A DNA stretch of 64,000 nt from Nocardia rosealba (GTDB taxonomy: Bacteria > Actinomycetota > Actinomycetes > Mycobacteriales > Mycobacteriaceae): assembly GCF_020216065.1 (NCBI RefSeq), contig NZ_JAIWNA010000003.1, positions 138,882 through 202,881 of the forward strand. The letters are read 5' to 3'. The notes beneath the pieces were generated by a model. The model saw only the letters and a program-made list of their open reading frames with translations. It ran no database searches and had not been told where the DNA came from. The stretch's first letter is position 1; the number at the start of each line of letters is the position of its first letter. Below, one piece after another: positions 1 to 10,332 of this stretch. A program made the position numbers and the translations under genes.

Positions 1-2
1 CG

Positions 3-3000
3 ACCGGAAAGCCGAAGGGTGTGGCGGTGAGCCACACCGCCATCGTCAACCGTCTCGTCTGGATGCAAAACACCTACGGGCTCACACCGGCCGAAACCGT
101 GTTGCAGAAGACGCCGATCACCTTCGACGTGTCGGTGTGGGAACTGTTCTGGCCCTTGCAGATCGGCGCCACGCTGGTGATCGCCCGCCCCGACGGGCAC
201 CGTGACCCCGCCTACCTGGCCGAGGTCATCACCCGCACCGGAGTCGGTGTGGCGCACTTCGTTCCGTCGATGCTCGCCGCGTTCCTCGCCGAACCCCGAT
301 CCGTCGACTGTGTTTCGCTGCGTTCGGTGTTCGCCTCCGGTGAGGCCCTGCCCGCCGCCGATGCTCAGCGTCTGCGCGCGCTGATTCCCGGTGTGGCCGT
401 GCACAATCTGTATGGCCCGACCGAGGCCGCCGTCGACGTGACCTTCCACGAGGTCACCGACGCCGACACCGTGACGGTGCCGATCGGCGCACCGGTCGCC
501 AACACCGCCCTGCACGTCCTCGACGCCCGCCTGCGCCCCGTGCCCGTCGGCACACCCGGCGAGCTCTACCTGGCGGGTGTGCAGCTGGCCAGTGGCTACC
601 TCGGCCGCCCGGACCTGTCGGCCGACCGCTTCGTCGCCAACCCCTACGGTGCACCCGGCGAACGGATGTACCGCACCGGCGACCTCGTCGTACGCACCCG
701 CACCGGTGAACTGGAGTACTTGGGCCGCACCGACTTCCAGGTGAAGCTGCGTGGCTTGCGCATCGAACTCGGCGAGATCGAGGCGGTGCTCGGCGGTATC
801 GACACTGTCGACCGCGCCGTGGTGACCGTCCGTGACGACGGCACCGGCCCCTACCTCACCGCCTACCTCGTCCCCACCCGCGGACAGATCGACCTCGCGC
901 AGGTGAAAGCCCGGTTGCAGGAGGCGCTTCCGGCCTACATGGTGCCGACCGCGTTCGTCGTCCTCGACGCGCTGCCCGTGAACGCCTCGGGCAAACTCGA
1001 CCGTCGGGCGCTGCCCGCGCCGGAGCTGAGCGCACGCGAATTCCGCGCACCCGCGACGGTGACCGAGATACTGGTCGCCGGGATCATCGGTGACGTGCTC
1101 GGGGCCGAGCGCGTCGGTGCCGACGACGGCTTCTTCGATCTCGGCGGCAACTCACTGATCGCCACCCGGGTCGCGGCGCGGCTCGGGGCAGCGCTGGACC
1201 GGCAGGTGCCGGTGGCCCGCATCTTCGAGGCGCCGGTCGTGGCCGCGCTGGCCACCGCGCTCGATACCGAGGCGGGCCCGGCCCGGCTCGCGCTGACGGC
1301 GGGGGAGCGGCCCGCCGTGGTCCCGCTCTCGCCTGCCCAGCAGCGCATGTGGTTCCTCAACCGGTTCGACCCCGACTCGGTGGGCTACAACGTGCCCATC
1401 GCCGTCCGGTTGCGCGGCGTACTCGACACCGACGCGCTCGCGGCCGCCGTCGACGACCTGGTCGACCGGCACGAAGTGCTGCGCACCTACTACCCGGAGA
1501 CCGCCGACGGTCCGGTGCAGCGCATCCTGTCGGCCGCCGAGGCCGGTGTCGCGCTGGAGATCCGCGACATCACCCCGGACGAGGTGGCCGGTGCGGTGAC
1601 CACCCTGGCCGCGACCACCTTCGACGTGACCGCCGGGGTGCCGTGGCGGGTCGTGCTGTACCGCCTCGACGCCGACGACGCGGTGCTGGCCCTGGTGGTA
1701 CACCACATCAGCGCCGACGGGTCGTCGGTGCCGCCGCTGGTGCGCGACCTGATGACCGCCTACCTCGCCCGCCGCGACGGCACCGCGCCCGCGTGGGCGC
1801 CGCTGCCGGTGCAGTACGCGGACTACGCGCTGTGGCAGCGGGCCGTGCTCGGCGACGAGACCGACCCCACCTCGGTTGCCGCCCGCCAGCTCGACTTCTG
1901 GCGCACCGAACTCGCCGGTGTGCCCGACGAACTCGCACTGCCCCTCGACCGGCCACGCCCGGCCGCGCGAACCATGGCCGGCGGCACGGTCCCGGTCACC
2001 CTCGACGCTGCCACCCACGCCAGGCTCACCGAGCTGGCCCGCGAGTGCGGTGCCACGCTGTTCATGGTGGTGCACACAGCCTTCGCCGCCCTCCTCGGAC
2101 GGCTGTCGAACAGCACCGACGTGACCGTCGGTACCCCTGTTGCCGGGCGCGGTGAGGCCGCGCTCGAAGATCTCGTCGGCATGTTCGTGAACACGCTGGT
2201 GTTCCGCACCCGGCTGCGGGCGGGAGAATCGTTCCGCCAGTTGCTGATCCGGCAGCGCGCCACCGACCTCGCCGTGTTCGCCAATGCCGACGTGCCGTTC
2301 GAACGGCTCGTGGAGGTGCTCGACCCGGCGCGTTCCACCGCCCGGCACCCCCTGTTCCAGGTGGGCTTCTCCTTCCAGAACTTCGAACGCGCCGAACTCG
2401 AACTGCCCGGCATCACCGTGTCGGGTCTGGACACCGACGGGGAGCTGTCGCAGTTCGACCTGCACCTGATCGTCAGCGACGACTACACGAACGACGGTGC
2501 CGCAGCCGGTGTTTCGGGCGTGCTCACCTACGCCACCGATGTATTCGACCCGGAAACCGCGGCCGCCGTCGTCACGCGTCTGGAACGGCTGCTCACCGCC
2601 GTCGCCGCGGAACCGCAGACTCCCGTGGACGCCATCGACGTGCTCGATGCCGAAGAGCGCACCCGCATCCTCGACCACTGGAACGACACCAGCCACGAGA
2701 TCGACCGCACGGTAACCCTTCTCGCGCCGTACCGTTACCAGGTCGCCACGCGCCCCGACGCGACGGCCCTGATCTTCGAGGGCGAACACCTCACCTACGG
2801 CGAGCTCGACACCCGGGTCAACCGCCTGGCCCGCCACCTCATCACCGACGGCGTCGGCCCCGACACCCTGGTCGCCCTGGCCATGCGTCGCTCGGTCGAC
2901 CTGGTCGTGGCCATGTACGCGGTTCTCACCGCAGGCGGCGCCTACGTCCCGATCGACCCCGACCACCCCACCGACCGCATCACCCAGATCCTCACCACCG

Positions 3001-6000
3001 CCCGCCCCCACACGGTCCTCACGACCAGCCGCGACCGCTTCGAAATCGGCGCCGTCACCTCCGGTGAGCCGCCGACGGCCGACGACCCGGTCGATTCCTC
3101 GGTCGCCGGGCACACGGTGCCCTCGGTGGGGGTGCGTGTCGTCCTCGTCGACCGCCTCGACCTGCAGGGCTACTCGACCTACCCCGTAGGCGATACGGAA
3201 CGACTTGCGCCGCTGCGGGATTCGAACCTGGCCTATGTCTTGTTCACCTCTGGTTCGACCGGGCGGCCCAAGGGTGTGGCGATGAGCCATGCGGGGGTGC
3301 GTAATCAGGTGGTGTGGATGATCGAGCAGTACCGGCTCGGTGCGGGGGATGTGTACCTGCAGAAGTCGGCCGCGACCTTCGACCTGTCGGTGTGGGGGTA
3401 CTTCGTGCCGCTCGCGGCGGGGGCCACGCTAGTGCTGGCTGCCCCGGACGGGCATCGTGACCCGCTGTATCTCGCGGAACTGGTCGCGCGGCAGCGCATC
3501 ACGGTGGTCGACTTCGTTCCGTCGATGCTGAGTATGTTCGCCGCGCACGCGGAAGCCGAGCAGCTCAGCAGCTTGCGCCTGGTGCTCGCCATCGGTGAGG
3601 CGCTCACCCCGGATACGGTCACCGCCTTCCGGGCGAAATCTGCTGCGGCACTGCACAACCTGTACGGCCCCACCGAAGCCGCCGTTTCGGTGACCGCCTG
3701 GCCCGCCGGCGACGCGACCGGGCCGACGGTGCCTATCGGCGTGCCCGAATGGAACACCCAGGTCTACGTGCTCGACGACCGGCTGCGCCCCGTCGCACCG
3801 GGTGTGGCGGGCGAGCTGTACCTCGCGGGTGACCAGCTGGCCCGCGGCTACCTCGGTCGTCCGGACCTGACCGCCGACCGGTTCGTCGCCGATCCGTTCA
3901 CCGCGCCCGGCGAACGCATGTACCGCACGGGCGACCTCGTGCGCTGGACCCGCGACGGTGTGCTCGTCTACCTCGACCGGCGCGACTTCCAGGTGAAGTT
4001 CCGTGGTCAGCGCATCGAACTGGGTGACATCGAAGCGGCGCTGCGGGCCCTGCCCGGGGTGCGTCAGGCCGCGGCTGTCGTGTCGCCGAGCCCGACGGGT
4101 GACCGCCTCGTCGGTTACGCGGTGCCGCAGCCGGGCGCCGAGCTGGACCCGGCGTTCCTGCGCACAGCCGTCGGGGGTGCCCTGCCGTCGTACATGGTTC
4201 CGTCGGTCGTCGTGGTGCTGGATGCGTTCCCGCTCAACACTTCCGGCAAGCTCGACCGGGCCGCACTGCCGGCGCCGGAGTTCGTGGCCCGTCCGTTCCG
4301 CGCCCCGGTCACCCCGGTGCAGCGGGTCGTGGCCCAGGTGTTCGCCGAGGTGCTCGGCCGTGAGCAGGTGGGTCTCGACGACGACTTCTTCGAACTCGGC
4401 GGCAACTCGCTCATCGCCACCCGCGTCGCCGCCCGCCTCGGCGCGGCACTGTCCACCCGGGTGCCGGTGCGCACCCTGTTCGAGGCGACCACCGTCGCCG
4501 CACTGGCCGAGCTGCTCGCCGGCCACGCGGGCAGCGGCGCGGGCACCGCACTGGTTGCGGGCCCACGCCCACAACGGATCCCGCTGTCGGCCGCACAGCA
4601 GCGCATGTGGCTGCTCAACCGCCTCGACCCGGAATCGGCCGCCTACAACATCCCGATCGCGGTGCGGCTCACCGGCGATGTCGACGCCGACGCCCTGGCC
4701 GCCGCCGTCACCGATGTGCTCGAGCGGCACGAGGTGCTGCGCACCGCCTACCCGGCCGTCGACGGTATCGGCCACCAGGCGGTGTGGGAGTTCGTGCCTG
4801 CCCCGGTGGTGGAATCCGTCGATCCGATCGCGGTGCCGTCGATCGTGGCCGCCGAGATCGGCAGGGGATTCGACGTCACCGTCGCCCCGCCCGTGCGGGT
4901 ACGCGTATTGCGGTGCGCCGCCGACGAAGTGGTGTTGGTCGTGGTGATCCACCACATCAGTGCCGACGGCTTCTCCGCCGGACCACTGCTGCGCGACACC
5001 ACCGCCGCCTATCTGGCACGTCGCGTGGGCACCGCACCGGACTGGGCACCGCTGGCGATCCAGTACGCCGACTACACCCTGTGGCAGCGCTCCGTGCTCG
5101 GCGACGAGCAGGACCCCGAATCCCTGGCCGCCCGTCAGGTGCGGTTCTGGCGCACCGAACTCGACGGGCTGGCGTCGCTGCTCGAACTGCCCACCGACCG
5201 GCCCCGCCCCGCTGTCGCCTCCCAGCGCGGCGCCAGCGTGGAAACGGCTGTGCCACAAGAAGTCTGGCAGCGCGTTACGGCAGTGGCGCGGCGGGCGGAC
5301 GCGAGTGAGTTCATGGTCGCCCACGCGGCACTGGCCGTACTGCTGGCCCGGCTCAGCGGAGCGGCCGACATCGCCGTCGGCACCCCCGTCGCCGGACGCG
5401 GTGCCGCCGCGCTCGACGACCTGGTCGGCATGTTCGTCAACACCCTCGTCCTGCGCACCGGTGTGGACCCGGCCGCCTCCTTCACCTCGCTGCTGAAGGA
5501 CGCCAGGCGGGTCGACCTCGACGCGTTCGACAACGCCGATGTGCCCTTCGAGCGCCTGGTCGACGTGCTCGACCCGGTTCGTTCGGCCGGACACAGCCCG
5601 CTGTTCCAGGTGATGCTCGCCTTCCAGAACCTGGGAGCCACACCCACCGAGGTGGTGCTGCCGGACCTCACCGTCACCGCCATCGACGCCGACGCGGCGG
5701 TCGCGAAGTTCGACCTCGACTTCGTCCTGGCAGATACCGCCGGCGGTGGCTGCTCGGTGCGGCTCACCTACGCCACCGACCTGTTCGACGCCACCACCGC
5801 ACATCGGATGGCCGAGGCGTACGTGCGGATCCTCGACGCTGTCACCGCCGACCCGGACATCGCCGTCGGTGATGTCGACCTGCTCACCGACGCCGACCAC
5901 CGAATGCTCGAAAGCTGGTGTGACACCGACCATCCGCTCGCACCGGAGACGTTGGTCGACGGCTTCTACCGGCAGGTCGCCGCGACCCCCTCGGCCATCG

Positions 6001-8780
6001 CGTTCGTCGACGACACGACCACCCTCACCTATGGCGACTTCGCGGACCGGGTGAACCGGCTCGCCCGGTACCTCATCACGCTCGGCGTCGGCCCCGACAC
6101 CGCCGTGGCGGTGGCGGCCCGCCGCTCGACGGACCTGCTGGTCGGGTTGTACGCGGTGATTGTCGCCGGTGGCACCTATGTGCCGGTCGACCCCGACCAT
6201 CCGGCCGAACGCATCGCGCGCGTCCTCGACATCGCCCGCCCCGCCTGCCTTCTCACCACCTCACGGGTCCGGGCCGACCTGCCGATCTCGATGGGCCGGG
6301 GAATCGACGTGGTCGTGCTCGACGAGATCGAGACGGCAGCACTCTCCGGGCAACCCGTCGACGACGCCGAACGCACCCACTCGCTGCGCCCCGAGCACAC
6401 CGCGTACGTGATCTTCACCTCCGGATCCACCGGCCTACCCAAGGGCGTGGGGGTGCCGCACCGCGCGATCGTCAACCAACTCGACTGGATGGCACAGGAA
6501 TTCGGCTTCACCGCCGGGGACACGGTCCTACACAAGACGCCAACCACCTTCGATGCCTCGATCTGGGAACTGTTCCTCGGTCCCCGCGTCGGCGCCCGCA
6601 CCGTCATCGCCCGTCCCGGCGGCCACGGCGACCCGGCCTACCTGGCTGCCGTCATCACCGAACACCGCATCGACACAGTGCAATTCGCGCCGACCCTGTT
6701 GGCCGCCTACCTCGCCCACATCGGCAGAACGGACGCGGTGACGCCGGCTGCCGCCACTCGGCGGCCGTACCGCGACGACAGCCCCGACACCGGCTCGCAG
6801 ACCTCGGCAGTCGCGACGAGTCGGTCGCAGGCCGACAGCAGTGCCGAAACCGTCGGCGCCATGGTGGCGTTCGCGGCCGGTCGCTCGCCCGACGACCGTG
6901 GCCCCGGGGTCGACAGCACCCGCTCGCTGCGGCGGATCTTCGCCGGTGGTGAAGCACTGCCCGCCGCACTCGCCGAGCAGGTGCGAACGGTGACCGGGGC
7001 CGAGGTCGTGAACCTCTACGGGCCCACCGAAACCGCCGTGCAGGTGAGCACCCATGTCGTCACCGACGACGACACCGTCACCGTGCCGATCGGCACACCG
7101 GTGTGGAACACCGGGCTGTACGTGCTCGATGCCCGGTTGCGTCCCGTGCCGCCCGGTGTGGTCGGTGAGCTGTACGTCGGCGGCGCCCAACTCGCCCACG
7201 GCTACGTGGGGGCAGGCGCGCTGACGGCCGAACGGTTCGTCCCCGATCCGTTCGGAGCCGCGGGCACCCGCATGTACCGCACCGGTGACCTCGTCCGCTT
7301 GCGCGGCGAAAGGACCGCCTTGGAATACGTCGGCCGCTCCGACCTGCAGGTGAAGCTGAACGGTCAGCGCATCGAACTCGGCGAGGTCGAAGCCGTGTTG
7401 GCACGGCAGCCGGGTGTCGCGCAGGCCGCGGCCGCCGTGGTGCCGGGTACGGGTGCCGACCGGCTCGTCGGGTACGTCGTTCCCGCACGGGGGAGAAGCT
7501 CCGTCGGCTCGCCCGAGGAGGCCACCACTCCCGGAACTGTTGTCGCCCATAGCATCTCGGTGATCGACACCGCGGCCCTCCGATCGGCGCTGGCCGACGA
7601 ACTGCCCGGCTACCTCGTGCCGTCGGTGGTCGTCGAACTCGACGAGTTCCCGGTGAACACCTCGGGCAAGCTCGATCGCGGCGCCCTCCCTGCCCCGCGC
7701 CTGCGCCAGGCCACCTACCGGGCGCCCGTCACCGAGACCGAACAGCGGGTCGCCGCCGAATTCGCCAGGGTCCTCGACCTGGACCGAATCGGCATGGACG
7801 ACAACTTCTTCGACCTCGGCGGCAACTCGCTCACCGCCGTCCAGCTGGCCTCGCGACTGAGCGAAACCCTCGGCACCCCGGTGCCGGTGGCCTGGTTCTT
7901 CACCGACCCGACCCCGGCCGTCGTCGTCGAACGCTTGCGCGGCGACGACGCGCAGGCCGACGCCTTCGCCGTCCTGCTGCCCCTGCGCACCGGCGGCACC
8001 GGGGCACCGCTGTTCTGCATCCACCCCGTCGGCGGCCTGTCGTGGTCGTTCGCCGGTCTGACCCGCCACCTCGACCCGCAACGCCCCGTCTACGGTCTGC
8101 AATCACCCGCGCTGACCGCCGACGAACCGGTGCCCGACAGCATCGACGCCTGGGCGCGCCGCTACATCGACGCCATCCGGTCGGTGCAGCCCGAAGGGCC
8201 GTACCACCTGCTCGGCTGGTCGCTCGGCGGCTTGCTCGCGCACGCGGTCGCCACCGGTCTGCGGGCCGAGGGCGAACAGGTCGCGCGGCTGGCCATGATG
8301 GACAGCTGGCTCGGTGACGGACCCGAGCAGACCCCGGCCCCGACGGTCGGCGACCTGCTCGGCGGCCTGGCGGGCGAGGACCTCGACTTCGGCATCGACG
8401 GACTCACCGCCGCCGCCGCGAACCTCGGCGGACCGCTCGCCGGACTCGACCGCGCCCGCATCGCCCGCATCACCGACGCCGCACAGGCATCGATGAGCAT
8501 GGTCGACGACTACCGTCCCCGCCGCTTCGACGGTGACCTGGTGTACTTCGCGGCCACCGTCGACGACCCGACCGGAACACACGGAGCCGCCACCTGGGCG
8601 CCGGTCGTCGACGGCGCCGTGATCTGTCACCGCATCGAGGCCACCCACTGGGCGATGACGAACGAGCACGCGCTCGCCCGCATCGCACAGGTCCTCGACG
8701 CGACCGGCCGTGGTGAACCGGCGCCGCGGCCACGGGCGACGACGAGGGTCGATGCACGGGCGGGGGCGGGCGGCGCATAG
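3..8780 (+). CDS. Non-ribosomal peptide synthetase, 3' part: A-PCP-C-A-PCP-C-A-PCP-TE
   Basis: Multimodular NRPS cut off by the window start; the frame is already open inside the A3 core motif of an adenylation domain. Residues are counted from the GTG codon at 21. The order is partial A1, PCP1 (Ser378 in LGGNS), C1 (HHISADG at 561-567), A2, PCP2 (Ser1463), C2 (second HHISADG near 1644), A3, PCP3 (Ser2603) and a type I thioesterase with GWSLGG (Ser2734). No epimerisation or methylation domain is visible. Specificity positions read by eye give DVWHFSLVDK for A1 (the classical serine code), DLWDLILVSK for A2 (not recognised) and DAWQFGLVQK for A3 (glutamine-like). A2 and A3 carry Asp/Ser/Thr-rich insertions (about nt 3043-3222, 6736-6918 and 7489-7560). 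The enzyme would finish and release a peptide ending Ser-X-Gln; the upstream modules are outside the window. Confidence 0.95.
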   Translation, partial: TGKPKGVAVSHTAIVNRLVWMQNTYGLTPAETVLQKTPITFDVSVWELFWPLQIGATLVIARPDGHRDPAYLAEVITRTGVGVAHFVPSMLAAFLAEPRSVDCVSLRSVFASGEALPAADAQRLRALIPGVAVHNLYGPTEAAVDVTFHEVTDADTVTVPIGAPVANTALHVLDARLRPVPVGTPGELYLAGVQLASGYLGRPDLSADRFVANPYGAPGERMYRTGDLVVRTRTGELEYLGRTDFQVKLRGLRIELGEIEAVLGGIDTVDRAVVTVRDDGTGPYLTAYLVPTRGQIDLAQVKARLQEALPAYMVPTAFVVLDALPVNASGKLDRRALPAPELSAREFRAPATVTEILVAGIIGDVLGAERVGADDGFFDLGGNSLIATRVAARLGAALDRQVPVARIFEAPVVAALATALDTEAGPARLALTAGERPAVVPLSPAQQRMWFLNRFDPDSVGYNVPIAVRLRGVLDTDALAAAVDDLVDRHEVLRTYYPETADGPVQRILSAAEAGVALEIRDITPDEVAGAVTTLAATTFDVTAGVPWRVVLYRLDADDAVLALVVHHISADGSSVPPLVRDLMTAYLARRDGTAPAWAPLPVQYADYALWQRAVLGDETDPTSVAARQLDFWRTELAGVPDELALPLDRPRPAARTMAGGTVPVTLDAATHARLTELARECGATLFMVVHTAFAALLGRLSNSTDVTVGTPVAGRGEAALEDLVGMFVNTLVFRTRLRAGESFRQLLIRQRATDLAVFANADVPFERLVEVLDPARSTARHPLFQVGFSFQNFERAELELPGITVSGLDTDGELSQFDLHLIVSDDYTNDGAAAGVSGVLTYATDVFDPETAAAVVTRLERLLTAVAAEPQTPVDAIDVLDAEERTRILDHWNDTSHEIDRTVTLLAPYRYQVATRPDATALIFEGEHLTYGELDTRVNRLARHLITDGVGPDTLVALAMRRSVDLVVAMYAVLTAGGAYVPIDPDHPTDRITQILTTARPHTVLTTSRDRFEIGAVTSGEPPTADDPVDSSVAGHTVPSVGVRVVLVDRLDLQGYSTYPVGDTERLAPLRDSNLAYVLFTSGSTGRPKGVAMSHAGVRNQVVWMIEQYRLGAGDVYLQKSAATFDLSVWGYFVPLAAGATLVLAAPDGHRDPLYLAELVARQRITVVDFVPSMLSMFAAHAEAEQLSSLRLVLAIGEALTPDTVTAFRAKSAAALHNLYGPTEAAVSVTAWPAGDATGPTVPIGVPEWNTQVYVLDDRLRPVAPGVAGELYLAGDQLARGYLGRPDLTADRFVADPFTAPGERMYRTGDLVRWTRDGVLVYLDRRDFQVKFRGQRIELGDIEAALRALPGVRQAAAVVSPSPTGDRLVGYAVPQPGAELDPAFLRTAVGGALPSYMVPSVVVVLDAFPLNTSGKLDRAALPAPEFVARPFRAPVTPVQRVVAQVFAEVLGREQVGLDDDFFELGGNSLIATRVAARLGAALSTRVPVRTLFEATTVAALAELLAGHAGSGAGTALVAGPRPQRIPLSAAQQRMWLLNRLDPESAAYNIPIAVRLTGDVDADALAAAVTDVLERHEVLRTAYPAVDGIGHQAVWEFVPAPVVESVDPIAVPSIVAAEIGRGFDVTVAPPVRVRVLRCAADEVVLVVVIHHISADGFSAGPLLRDTTAAYLARRVGTAPDWAPLAIQYADYTLWQRSVLGDEQDPESLAARQVRFWRTELDGLASLLELPTDRPRPAVASQRGASVETAVPQEVWQRVTAVARRADASEFMVAHAALAVLLARLSGAADIAVGTPVAGRGAAALDDLVGMFVNTLVLRTGVDPAASFTSLLKDARRVDLDAFDNADVPFERLVDVLDPVRSAGHSPLFQVMLAFQNLGATPTEVVLPDLTVTAIDADAAVAKFDLDFVLADTAGGGCSVRLTYATDLFDATTAHRMAEAYVRILDAVTADPDIAVGDVDLLTDADHRMLESWCDTDHPLAPETLVDGFYRQVAATPSAIAFVDDTTTLTYGDFADRVNRLARYLITLGVGPDTAVAVAARRSTDLLVGLYAVIVAGGTYVPVDPDHPAERIARVLDIARPACLLTTSRVRADLPISMGRGIDVVVLDEIETAALSGQPVDDAERTHSLRPEHTAYVIFTSGSTGLPKGVGVPHRAIVNQLDWMAQEFGFTAGDTVLHKTPTTFDASIWELFLGPRVGARTVIARPGGHGDPAYLAAVITEHRIDTVQFAPTLLAAYLAHIGRTDAVTPAAATRRPYRDDSPDTGSQTSAVATSRSQADSSAETVGAMVAFAAGRSPDDRGPGVDSTRSLRRIFAGGEALPAALAEQVRTVTGAEVVNLYGPTETAVQVSTHVVTDDDTVTVPIGTPVWNTGLYVLDARLRPVPPGVVGELYVGGAQLAHGYVGAGALTAERFVPDPFGAAGTRMYRTGDLVRLRGERTALEYVGRSDLQVKLNGQRIELGEVEAVLARQPGVAQAAAAVVPGTGADRLVGYVVPARGRSSVGSPEEATTPGTVVAHSISVIDTAALRSALADELPGYLVPSVVVELDEFPVNTSGKLDRGALPAPRLRQATYRAPVTETEQRVAAEFARVLDLDRIGMDDNFFDLGGNSLTAVQLASRLSETLGTPVPVAWFFTDPTPAVVVERLRGDDAQADAFAVLLPLRTGGTGAPLFCIHPVGGLSWSFAGLTRHLDPQRPVYGLQSPALTADEPVPDSIDAWARRYIDAIRSVQPEGPYHLLGWSLGGLLAHAVATGLRAEGEQVARLAMMDSWLGDGPEQTPAPTVGDLLGGLAGEDLDFGIDGLTAAAANLGGPLAGLDRARIARITDAAQASMSMVDDYRPRRFDGDLVYFAATVDDPTGTHGAATWAPVVDGAVICHRIEATHWAMTNEHALARIAQVLDATGRGEPAPRPRATTRVDARAGAGGA

Positions 8781-8872
8781 AATCGATGAGCCGGCCGTCG
8801 TGCCTGCAGCCTGCTCCTGCGGCAGGCATCCGCGCACGTCGCCAGCCCCCGTTTCGAGAGGTCGAGAAGAGC

Positions 8873-8905
8873 ATGCCAGTACAGCCGTCCGGTGGGATCG
8901 GGTGA
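8873..8905 (+). other. Ten-codon leader ORF overlapping the pepR start
   Basis: A purine-rich stretch (GAGAGG and GAGAAGAG) precedes an ATG that opens a 10-codon frame, MPVQPSGGIG. Its TGA stop overlaps the GTG start of the protease gene in a GTGA quartet. The geometry resembles translational coupling, so ribosomes ending here could re-initiate on pepR. Such short frames also occur by chance, and no conservation evidence is available. The remainder of the 121-bp NRPS-pepR spacer shows nothing clear. Confidence 0.3.
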
Positions 8906-10248
8906 CCGAGCGACAGTTGAGTGAACCCGGAACCGGCACCGCCCAGGACGTGACCACCGATGGTGGAGTGCGGCGCACCGTGCTGCCCGGCGGGCTGCGC
9001 GTGGTCACCGAACACGTGCCCGGTGTGCGCTCGGCCTCGGTGGGCGTGTGGGTCGGCGTCGGCTCCCGCGACGAAGGACCGACCGTGGCGGGTGCGGCGC
9101 ACTTCCTCGAACACCTGCTGTTCAAGGCGACCCCCACCCGCACCGCGCTCGACATCGCCCAGACCATGGACGCTGTGGGCGGCGAACTCAACGCCTTCAC
9201 CGCCAAGGAACAGACCTGCTACTACGCCCACGTCATCGACGAGGACCTGCCGCTGGCGGTCGAACTCGTCTCCGATGTGGTGCTCAACGGGCTGTGCCGG
9301 GCCGTCGACGTCGATGTGGAACGTCAGGTGGTGCTCGAGGAGATCGCCATGCGCGACGACGATCCCGAGGACCTCGTCGCCGACTGCTTTCTCACCGCCC
9401 TGTTCGGTGACCACCCCGTCGGGCGTCCCGTGATCGGCAGCGTCGAATCCATCGAAGGCATGCAGGCCGCCCAGCTGCGCGGCTTCCACCAGCGCCGCTA
9501 CCGCCCCGAACGCATGGTCGTCGCGGTGGCGGGCAATGTCGAACACGAGCGGGTCGTCGAACTGGTCCGCCACGCCTTCGGCCCGCACCTCGACCCCACC
9601 GCCGAACCGGCACCCCGTCGTGAGGGCAAGTTCCGCGCCCAGGGCGCACCGGGACTCGTGCGCATCAACCGTGACAGCGAACAGACCCACCTCACCTTCG
9701 GTGTGCGCGCGTTCGGCAGGCACGAGGGACAGCAGCGCTGGCCGCTGTCGGTGCTCAACACCGTGATCGGCGGCGGACTGAGTTCGCGCCTGTTCCAGCG
9801 CATCCGGGAGGAACGCGGCCTGGCGTACTCGGTGTACTCGAGCGTCGACACCTTCGCCGACACCGGCGCGTTCTCCGTGTCACTCGGCTGCCAACCCGAA
9901 AACCTCGCTCAGGTGGCCACTTTGGCACGTTCTGTGCTCGACGAAGTCGCCGCCGAGGGCATCACCGACGCCGAATGCGCCCGTGCCAAGGGCTCGTTGC
10001 GCGGTGGCCTGGTGCTCGGCCTCGAGGACTCCGCATCGCGGATGAACCGCATCGGACGCAGCGAACTCAGCTACGGCAACCACCGCAGTGTCTCGGCGAC
10101 CCTGGCCCGCATCGACGCCGTCACCACCGACGAGGTCAACGCCATCGCCCGCACCCTGCTCGCCCGGCCCTACGGCGCCGCCGTCGCGGGCCCCTACCAG
10201 CGCACCCGCGACCTGCCAGCCTCGGTCCGCAGACTCGTCGAGAACTGA
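8902..10248 (+). CDS. pepR: M16 family zinc metalloprotease (PepR-like)
   Basis: A 448-residue member of the mitochondrial-processing-peptidase/pitrilysin family M16. The inverted zinc motif HFLEH lies at about residues 67-71, with the acidic third-ligand region (RQVVLEEIAMRDDD) roughly 75 residues later. The C-terminal half is the usual inactive M16 domain. The chosen start is GTG at 8902, which gives the family length; longer frames run back into the NRPS. It matches the pepR gene that lies between gpsI and dapB in mycobacteria. Here the gene immediately upstream is an NRPS, so the usual gpsI-pepR pairing is broken or displaced. It probably degrades or processes peptides in the cytoplasm; the substrate is unknown. 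Confidence 0.88.
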   Translation: MTERQLSEPGTGTAQDVTTDGGVRRTVLPGGLRVVTEHVPGVRSASVGVWVGVGSRDEGPTVAGAAHFLEHLLFKATPTRTALDIAQTMDAVGGELNAFTAKEQTCYYAHVIDEDLPLAVELVSDVVLNGLCRAVDVDVERQVVLEEIAMRDDDPEDLVADCFLTALFGDHPVGRPVIGSVESIEGMQAAQLRGFHQRRYRPERMVVAVAGNVEHERVVELVRHAFGPHLDPTAEPAPRREGKFRAQGAPGLVRINRDSEQTHLTFGVRAFGRHEGQQRWPLSVLNTVIGGGLSSRLFQRIREERGLAYSVYSSVDTFADTGAFSVSLGCQPENLAQVATLARSVLDEVAAEGITDAECARAKGSLRGGLVLGLEDSASRMNRIGRSELSYGNHRSVSATLARIDAVTTDEVNAIARTLLARPYGAAVAGPYQRTRDLPASVRRLVEN

Positions 10249-10332
10249 GTGGTCCGCTGCCCGCGAGCGCACCGGGCGGCATCGGCGTCTCTTGCCCGCG
10301 TCGCCTCTGTCGAGGTGACGATTGTCGGCGGG

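Noticed and set aside
3429..6200. Very long open frames on the minus strand opposite the NRPS (for example 923 and 712 codons at 3429-6200 and 1152-3290)
   Set aside because: They are antisense shadows of GC-rich codons. They show no domain motifs, are rich in Gly/Arg/His/Gln repeats and lack Shine-Dalgarno sequences, while the plus strand has full NRPS motifs.
3..8780. Long direct repeats within the NRPS as a mobile or recombinational element
   Set aside because: They follow the A-PCP-C module borders and reflect homology between modules.
10249..10332. Terminator between pepR and the convergent kinase
   Set aside because: Only a weak seven-base near-palindrome (TCGCCTC/GAGGTGA) is visible, well below the three hairpins called elsewhere.
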